From: Aulostomus chinensis | Lineage: Eukaryota > Chordata > Actinopteri > Syngnathiformes > Aulostomidae | Assembly: GCA_037954235.1 (NCBI GenBank) | Contig: JBBMOA010000017.1 | Span: 20,198,027 to 20,262,026 of the forward strand | Length of the DNA: 64,000 nt | Direction of reading: 5' to 3' | In this document: positions 57,206 through 64,000 of the stretch, piece after piece | How the letters are laid out: the number at the start of each line of letters is the position of its first letter | Position numbering within the stretch: the stretch's first letter is position 1 | The notes under the pieces: generated by a model | Seen by the model: only the letters and a program-made list of their open reading frames with translations | Told to the model about the DNA's origin: nothing | The model's database searches: none | Made by a program: the position numbers and the translations under genes

Positions 57206-60200
57206 GTGAGTGGCTGCTTTGATGTTAACAGAGAGATCGGCGCTTTGATCACTTTAGCAACATTATTTGTTTGACAGACTGTACCCTTCATCTGGGAGAA
57301 CACAGAGTTGGGAGAGAGAGACTGTTGTTGAATTATTCCAGCGATTATCCTGCAGCTTGTAACAGGCAAACGATTTACTTTGTCACCTCAGCTTTTAACC
57401 TTATTTTACACAAAATAAACGGGTTAAACCAGTTGGAAGACCTTACTTTCCAAACTGTCCCTGTTAGTCCAGTTAGATTGAGTCTTCTGTTCCGGTCTTG
57501 ACTTTGACATGTGACCACAAACACAAATTAAAAGCTACCCAACAGAGTTGTACAAGGGCAAAGCAGGGCCTGAGAATAGTTTGGCTGATGATCCATTTTA
57601 ACCCTCTAATCGCTGCAAGGAAGGAAGAGATTAGAGTGGGTGTCTCAGATCAAAGACTTGACACAAAGTCCGACCTGACCAGGGTTCTCGTGAGCGTGGT
57701 GTGAACTCAAGCATTGCCAATTTGCACTCCAAGAAATCTGCTGTCCCTTCTTGAAACACACATCCTACCCAGTTCACAGGAAACTGACAAGGGATCAGGA
57801 ACCCAGTGGGCACAAGCCTCAAGGGGTTACAGAAAAAAGGATTAAGATTAGCAGAACTTATCATCGGTAAAAAGTGGTTAATAGCATGTATCTGAGGCTG
57901 ACAAAGATGGAAAAATGGATTTAAACACTTGCAACATACAACTGTTGGCCTGTCACAAGCTTAGAACAGGGTTTGAGATCTTATTTCTTTTTCTGCACTT
58001 TACAGCTGCTCACCAATGTGGCCACATTTGCCATTTTATCAGAAAAGCAGGGTCCTCTTTTGTTTAAAATGTATGTCTTTGTTTATTTGATAGGGACGAT
58101 ACATGTCATTGAACATCAGTAGATAGAACACAAGATGTAACTGTGCCAGTGTTCCAGGGGACAGTGCAAGATTCCAAATTCGCATTTCGTAGATAGGAAA
58201 AAAGGAAAAAAATGCAATGCAAAACTATACACACAGTATAGAAGTCCTAAAAAATAGAAAATGACAGAATGCGTTAAACCCCACTCTGGTTACCATGTTC
58301 CATTAATGGAGATTAAATGTGGAGCGTATGAGCTGTATGTGAGCGTTATACACAGTACCAATGTCACTCCAAACTGCTGTTGCATGATGCTTTTTAAAGA
58401 TGCCTCATCATTGTTGCACCAACTGCATTTGTATTGTGGTTAATCCTCTCTTATAGTCGCTGTAACACAATATTTGCTCTAATCTGCAGCAAACAGATGG
58501 CCCTCCGTCGATTATATAATTTACTGATAGACTGGGGATAATGTCGGACCTTTTTAATGTCCTCCTGGGCAGTTTTAACCCCAGTATTTTATAAAGGAAT
58601 GGTTGTTATTCAACTAACATAATCAGTATTGCTTCCTTCATCAATGGCTGGAGGAAGATTTAGGGGTGAAATGCGAGTAGCTAAGCTCTTGGGTGGACAG
58701 CGATATAAATAACCCTGCTTACCTCACGTTAAGGTGATTTGGGTCCATTTGCACTGAAATAGAAAAAACCCACAGATGCCTCACGGCTACGTGAGCACAC
58801 ATCATGGGCATTGTCTGGAATTAAACTCCATCTAATGGTTCTGTCTTTGAAATTTAACTTCATAATGCAAAAACGAATATTTTACTTCATGTGTAGTATG
58901 TAATTTGTCTTCTTAAGAGTTAACCATCAGATGATTTGTAAGATTAATTTTTTCCCCGCATCTCGCTCTACATATGCTACAACAGGCTGCCCAGCTTAAA
59001 CCTTTAATCTGAAACAAAATCCCACTGTCAATCTGCATTTTGCTGTTTATTAGTTTGCAGCTGTGTGTCTTGATAACTGAATGTACTTGAAAGGTTAATA
59101 AAGTTTAATGAACATCTGACGGTCCAATCAAAAGGGATAAGTGGGTGAGTAGTGAAGCTGGCGGTCCATGGTTCATCACGGCTGAACTAATTACGATTTG
59201 GGCTCTTTCATCTCGGCTGTCTATCATTGTGGCTCGTTGTTTATAAATGAGTGTCACTATGCAGGCGGGAGTTGGGTTTAGCATTCAGTTTTCTTGCACG
59301 TGCCATCGTTCCTGTGTAAAAAAAACAAACAAAAAGCTCGTCCCCAGCTACTAGGGTGTTTGCACCCTTGTACATGCAGGTTTTTAAACCCAGGTCATCC
59401 TACTTAAAAAGGCTGATTGACCCCTCTCTCACTGAAGGTAAACAAGTCGCCCGTCAGTTTTGTTTTCTGCTACGTTACGTTTGAAATCACAGTCGCACAA
59501 TAAAACAGGATAAAGACGGTAAAAAGTAGAAAGCAGCACTGAGGGCAGTGACAGTGTTTCGATTACTCTTTTGTATCTTAGAGGTGTACGATCGCAACTT
59601 GAGTGCAGATGTTTGGAGCTTGTTGGTAGGGGGTTGAATTGCCGGAAGTGGAACACAAATGATCCCATTCACCCGGGTTGTGTGTTTAATTCAGTGCTGA
59701 TCGGAGCCACAGCGATGTCTCCTGCAGTCATCTGACCCTGTAGTCAATGCTCATTAAACCCTTTTACATTGCAGACGAAAGCCAGATGTTAGCTGGGTTC
59801 TTGACTGCTGGAGGATTTCAGTTAAGTTTTATTTTTGCATTTGTGTTCCTGCACCCCCTTAGCTCTTGGATTAGGATGCTAAACCCATTTCTGAAGCTTT
59901 ACAAGAAACACTGAACCAGTATTACTTTAGGGGAGTGGAAACACGCTGGGGACACACTGACATCTCATCACTTTCATTTATTTCTTATTTATTTCATTTA
60001 CACATCTGTTTATTTAAACATTTTAACCAAAATAGTTGAGTTGTAGATCACAAAAACCAAAATGGAGACCCGAAAGACTCCTGGCATTTCATGACTTTTT
60101 TTTTTTTCTTCAAATTCGACTCCAGCATCAATGTCACTTACTACGTCTGAATCCCGTAGCTCCTCTTAATCTATCAATATTTGCAGGTAACTAAAACAGA

Positions 60201-61599
60201 TTGAACCACATCTAATTGTGTGTTTGTTTTTCACAACAATCATTGTGACAATTCATGGCAGGGTAAACAAAGGTAAAATTGATCAAATTAATTAAGGTCC
60301 TTTTTGTTTTGCATCTCACAACTATTCAAATGACCCAGTATGCCCACTAGAGTCTTGTCTCATCCAGATGGAACATGACCATGGTAAATTCATGTTTGCA
60401 TGTTAAGAAAAGAGCCTGTTGTATAATTAAAGCACATAAATATGAATGTTTGTGTATAATTCTTCACCCTGCCCTCCTCCTTTCATTCCCTACTTAATTT
60501 ATTGTCTAACATACGGCAGACAACACCCTAATCAGATTACCCAAGACGTTCCAGCAAGGTCATATGAAACTGATCCCTGCTAGCTGTCATTCAACACATC
60601 GTGTGCTGCCATGCAACATTGTTCCAGCCACTGAGAACAAGGGCCAACTCTATTCAGATAATGAAGCAGATTCAGCCAAGACGGGCTAAGAAATCTTCCT
60701 CCCTCAGCCTGTCTCGCCCTGCTGCTCTACTGCAAACACCACACTGGGAGACAAAGGTCTCTTATAACGTATAACCTGTTTTCTTTAATAAATGACTTTG
60801 CAACAACAGCACATCGGTGAGTGTTGTCTAAATTCAGTCTCCCGCTGTTGGGAGATTTCAGTATGGCCTTTTAATCTACACTCACCAGTGAAGTGAAGCT
60901 GACTTTACTAAATTTCCTGTCTCCTAGTTAGATGGCTGCCAGGCCTGATGAAAGCACTCTTCCATCTCACTCAGTTCTGTATATCCCATCAGCCTCCAGA
61001 GCTGCATCTAAATGAATAATGATGACTGTGTGAGCACCATGTCATGGTACATTTCTGCTCTGGCCCTCAGGGTCCTGCAGCACTTTTGCTGGTCTCCACT
61101 TGTAACTAGTTGGTATCCCTTCATGGTGCAGCAGTCAGTCCATCAGCCAGCCTGACAGCCTTTTACAGCTAACAAGACTGTGTGGCGAAACAAACGTGAC
61201 AGGCGCAAAAGCAGCTCAGTGATTTGTAAGTCCTGCATTTTACATGATTTATATTCAAGTCTATGATCTTCCTTCCTGGCTAAATGATGAAGGAGGGTGA
61301 GGGCTGCCACATGGCCCCGTTCCTTTACTCTGAATAATGAGGTTATAGATTTTAGCGAATAAAATAGGACACACCGAGCACAGCAGCTGCAGTGTCCTTA
61401 AGAGGAGTGAGAAGCTGTTGTTGGAGAAGGTTGTGTTTAGGAATAAGTGAAATCGACTTGATATTTTCCCTTTTTAACGACAGATAAATATTTGGAATTC
61501 CTGATTGTTTCTTCTAAACTACAGGAGACTCCAAGCCACCAAAAACCATACGTGTAATTTCTTTTTGAATTCCATAATCCAGAGAAAACAAAATAGATT

Positions 61600-61830
61600 A
61601 ACCTGCTATTATGAGAAAATAACCATTATTAAACAGCCATTTTCGTTAGATAATTTAACTTATCGCAAGATATCAAGATAAGGAAGCAATTAACGTGGTA
61701 TAGCGACAATATATCAGTTGCTTGTAATCACTTACTTTATGCCAAAATCATAAATCTTGTGATAACAGATGATATCTCGTTATCTCGAATTAACAAAGCT
61801 ACAGCATTAGAAAGTACGGCATTCCCAGCT
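61600..61830. repeat. TATCTCG-rich patch, possible old DNA-element remnant
   Basis: In the fmn1 intron. ATTATGAGAAAATAACC, TATCGCAAGATATC and GATATCTCGTTATCTCG motifs recall the patch at 8281-8480. No ends were resolved. Confidence 0.3.
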
Positions 61831-62498
61831 TCCGTACTTTTGCTTTTAGTGCTTTCATTAGTCAATAAAGCCTCAACAAAGCTTTCCCTGACCACTGAAA
61901 GAGTGATGACCAGCTAGAGTGGTGGGTGGATTAATCCGTCACCCTTGACAACACCCACCTGTCAGGATCTGACATTGGTTGGTCTCTGAGCCACACCAGA
62001 TAGTCCTTCATTAAGATGATAACGTGTACATACCTCAGGCACGGCCGCGCTGCCTGACAGCTGCTCTTTCACACGCTGTGATTTTCACGGACGCATGATG
62101 TGACTGTCAGTCAACACCAGCAATTCTGCACTTAAGAAAACTATTGCAGAGTTTGTCTGAAAAGTCCCTGAAAGTAAGCAGACTTTCCCACGGAGTGTAG
62201 TGCATTATAGGTAAAGACAGTGTTGGTTGGACTGATAGTCAGCATAATGCGCTTGCTGTCAGATAAAACTATCCCCTGACTAAACTCAACCCCATTTGCA
62301 TCCCGTGTTCCCTCAGTTATGGAAGCTAGGATTCTGTTTCGGCATTTAGAGCAGAGGGGAGGGTGATTAAATGTCAATAAGCACACTGTTTTCCCCAGGG
62401 CAAGTCAACTTTGATACACTGCATGAGAGTGAGTAAAGAGACTGACAAATGAGAAGATACATTCGGATCCTAATGCATATTTAGAGTTGATTTTGCAG

Positions 62499-62499
62499 T

Positions 62500-62553
<54 letters not shown>

Positions 62554-62568
62554 CGCGCGCGTGCGTGA
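62499..62568. repeat. (GT)n(GC)n compound microsatellite
   Basis: About 23 GT units followed by about 8 GC units in the fmn1 intron; alternating purine-pyrimidine throughout. Confidence 0.97.
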
Positions 62569-63295
62569 CTGCAGTTTGTTTGACCTTAGAAATACTGATG
62601 TGCTCTTTCCTCGCCCTGACCAGATGGGGGCAGTGTGAGCAACCTTGCACATTTTTTATTAATTGACTAACTTGAAATGAGCTGGCACACATGCATTGCC
62701 AAACCATCAAGTTCATCATCTACAGATACTCATTTGAAAGTTAAAAAAAATGATGTCCATAACCTTTCTGAAATAATAATCACAAAGTGCTTGACAAAAA
62801 AGGTCAAAACACAATGAAACAATATAAAAGCTAAAAAAATATATATACCAACCCAAGTCTAACTAAAAGTCTGTCAACTGGCTGCTCTGTAAAATGAGTC
62901 GATCCATAGCAGACATGTTTAAAATTGTCGTTTACTTATTTATACATTGAATGTCTTGTGGCAAGTCAGTGTTGCATTTACAGTCAGACCACCTGATTTG
63001 AAATGAACCAGGGATTGAAGAGAGAGCTGTTCCTCATCAGTACTTTCTTTTGCCTGCATTGAACTTAAATCTGCATTTGGAACGGTCCCAGGCCACAGTC
63101 AGCGTTTCCCACTGCGGGCCCGTGCAGTGGAGCATTATCATAATGAAAAGTTATTAATCTAATCCTTCTTTTTCTCTGCTGTCCAAGTCCAAGATAACTG
63201 GCAGGAGCACAGCCACTGCTAATGTCTCAAAATGACTGATTGTGGTGAAGTTAAATGTGAACGCTTTCATTATTCAGTGAAACCCTCCACTTGGG

Positions 63296-63317
63296 TGTGT
63301 GTGTGTGTGTGTGTGTC
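63296..63317. repeat. (GT)n microsatellite
   Basis: About 11 GT units in the fmn1 intron. Confidence 0.94.
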
Positions 63318-64000
63318 CTGTCAAAACTGAATTCAAAGCACTTGGCTGAAACTCAGACTCGATTCAAAGAGACTTCCACTCTCTTAGGAGTGAGTGAAGG
63401 GAGACAGTACAGTAAAACTGCGATGGCCTGTTGTTCAAGGACACTCGTTACAAACTGAGGAGGTGGCATATGTTCAGGTTTTGTTGAACAGGAAGTGATT
63501 TGTGTTCCCTCTCATAATTCTTCTCAAACAAGTCTACATGCAGGCGTTGTCTTACAGACAGAGGAAATGTAGACTGCATTTTCAAGTTTCTTTCTCCTCT
63601 CCAGTTCTCTTCTCTCCTCACCTTCTTTTTTCCTCCTTTTCCTACCTCTCTATCCTTGTCCCATATCTGGTAACTGTCCCTCCCTTTTTCTTGCATGAAT
63701 GACTCCCCTGAGAAGTTGCATACTTGTATCACGGCATGATATAAATGAAACATCTTTGTGTGCATTTTAGTAATTGAAAAAGCTCCTGCAATGGTGCTCT
63801 GAGTGGCTAGCTTAGCTTCCTGATGTTAATACCATGTGACTTGTTCGGGGCATAACACACGTGGACGGCTCTGTAGGTTCAGGCAGTGTGTCGCTAGGCA
63901 GTAAATATGAAAGGCTCTTAGATGCACAGAATAAATCCAGTCTCCACTGTGCCCTGCAGGGGATAAATCACAGCCAGGAGTGCTTCCTAATTTAATTATC

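Larger units (their letters stand above)
57206..64000 (+). other. fmn1: fmn1 intron after the first coding exon (start)
   Basis: Starts with GTGAGTGG. I see no further formin exon here: no segment resembles the coiled-coil, FH1 or FH2 sequences. It contains (GT)n tracts near 62.5 and 63.3 kb, poly-T around 60100 and a TATCTCG-rich patch at 61600-61800. Several long unique-looking stretches (for example 59150-59290, 61920-62110, 63100-63290) could be conserved non-coding DNA but cannot be judged from one sequence. Confidence 0.75.

Overview
This is vertebrate nuclear DNA, most likely from a ray-finned (teleost) fish. The coding sequence is split into short exons with GT-AG introns. (AC)n/(GT)n microsatellites are dense, and the interspersed repeats (a tRNA-headed SINE of the kind common in acanthomorph fishes, and a hAT-type element) are fish-like. 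No bacterial, viral or CRISPR feature was seen.

The window holds the 5' ends of two divergent genes. From 52092 down to position 1 on the minus strand runs the first part of ryr3 (ryanodine receptor 3). I could place 27 consecutive coding exons. Reading phase agrees at every junction, and together they give 3510 nt, i.e. residues 1-1170 of a channel normally about 4,870 residues long. They cover the N-terminal domain (MIR / inositol-trisphosphate-receptor-like), the start of the RIH solenoid, SPRY1, RyR repeats 1 and 2 and the start of SPRY2. The gene leaves the window inside exon 27. Assignment to ryr3 rather than ryr1 or ryr2 rests on diagnostic stretches such as SNGNIQVDASFMQTLWNVHP and on the neighbouring gene. 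Intron 1 is very large (23.3 kb); most other introns are 0.1-5 kb.

On the plus strand, from about 54.6 kb, lies the 5' end of fmn1 (formin-1). A candidate non-coding first exon ends at 54740, and a large first coding exon of about 517 codons runs 55654-57205 and ends at a strong splice donor. The FH1 and FH2 actin-assembly domains lie beyond the window. The head-to-head fmn1/ryr3 order matches the human 15q13-q14 arrangement. The 2-3 kb between the genes holds both promoters, a C-rich tract and an approximately 80 bp (TA)n tract.

The rest is intronic: microsatellites, a 2.1 kb hAT-like element with a perfect 8-bp target duplication inside ryr3 intron 1, a decayed SINE in intron 10, and other probable interspersed repeats. 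The points most worth checking are: a GC-AG intron (intron 10); complementary AC-rich and GU-rich segments at the two ends of intron 3, with GU-rich 3' splice sites in several neighbouring introns; a conserved internal Met-Gly-Asn start-like motif in formin-1; and a few substitutions at positions of RyR3 that are otherwise strongly conserved. I did not find a previously undescribed biological system; this is mostly an ordinary chromosomal region with some interesting details.
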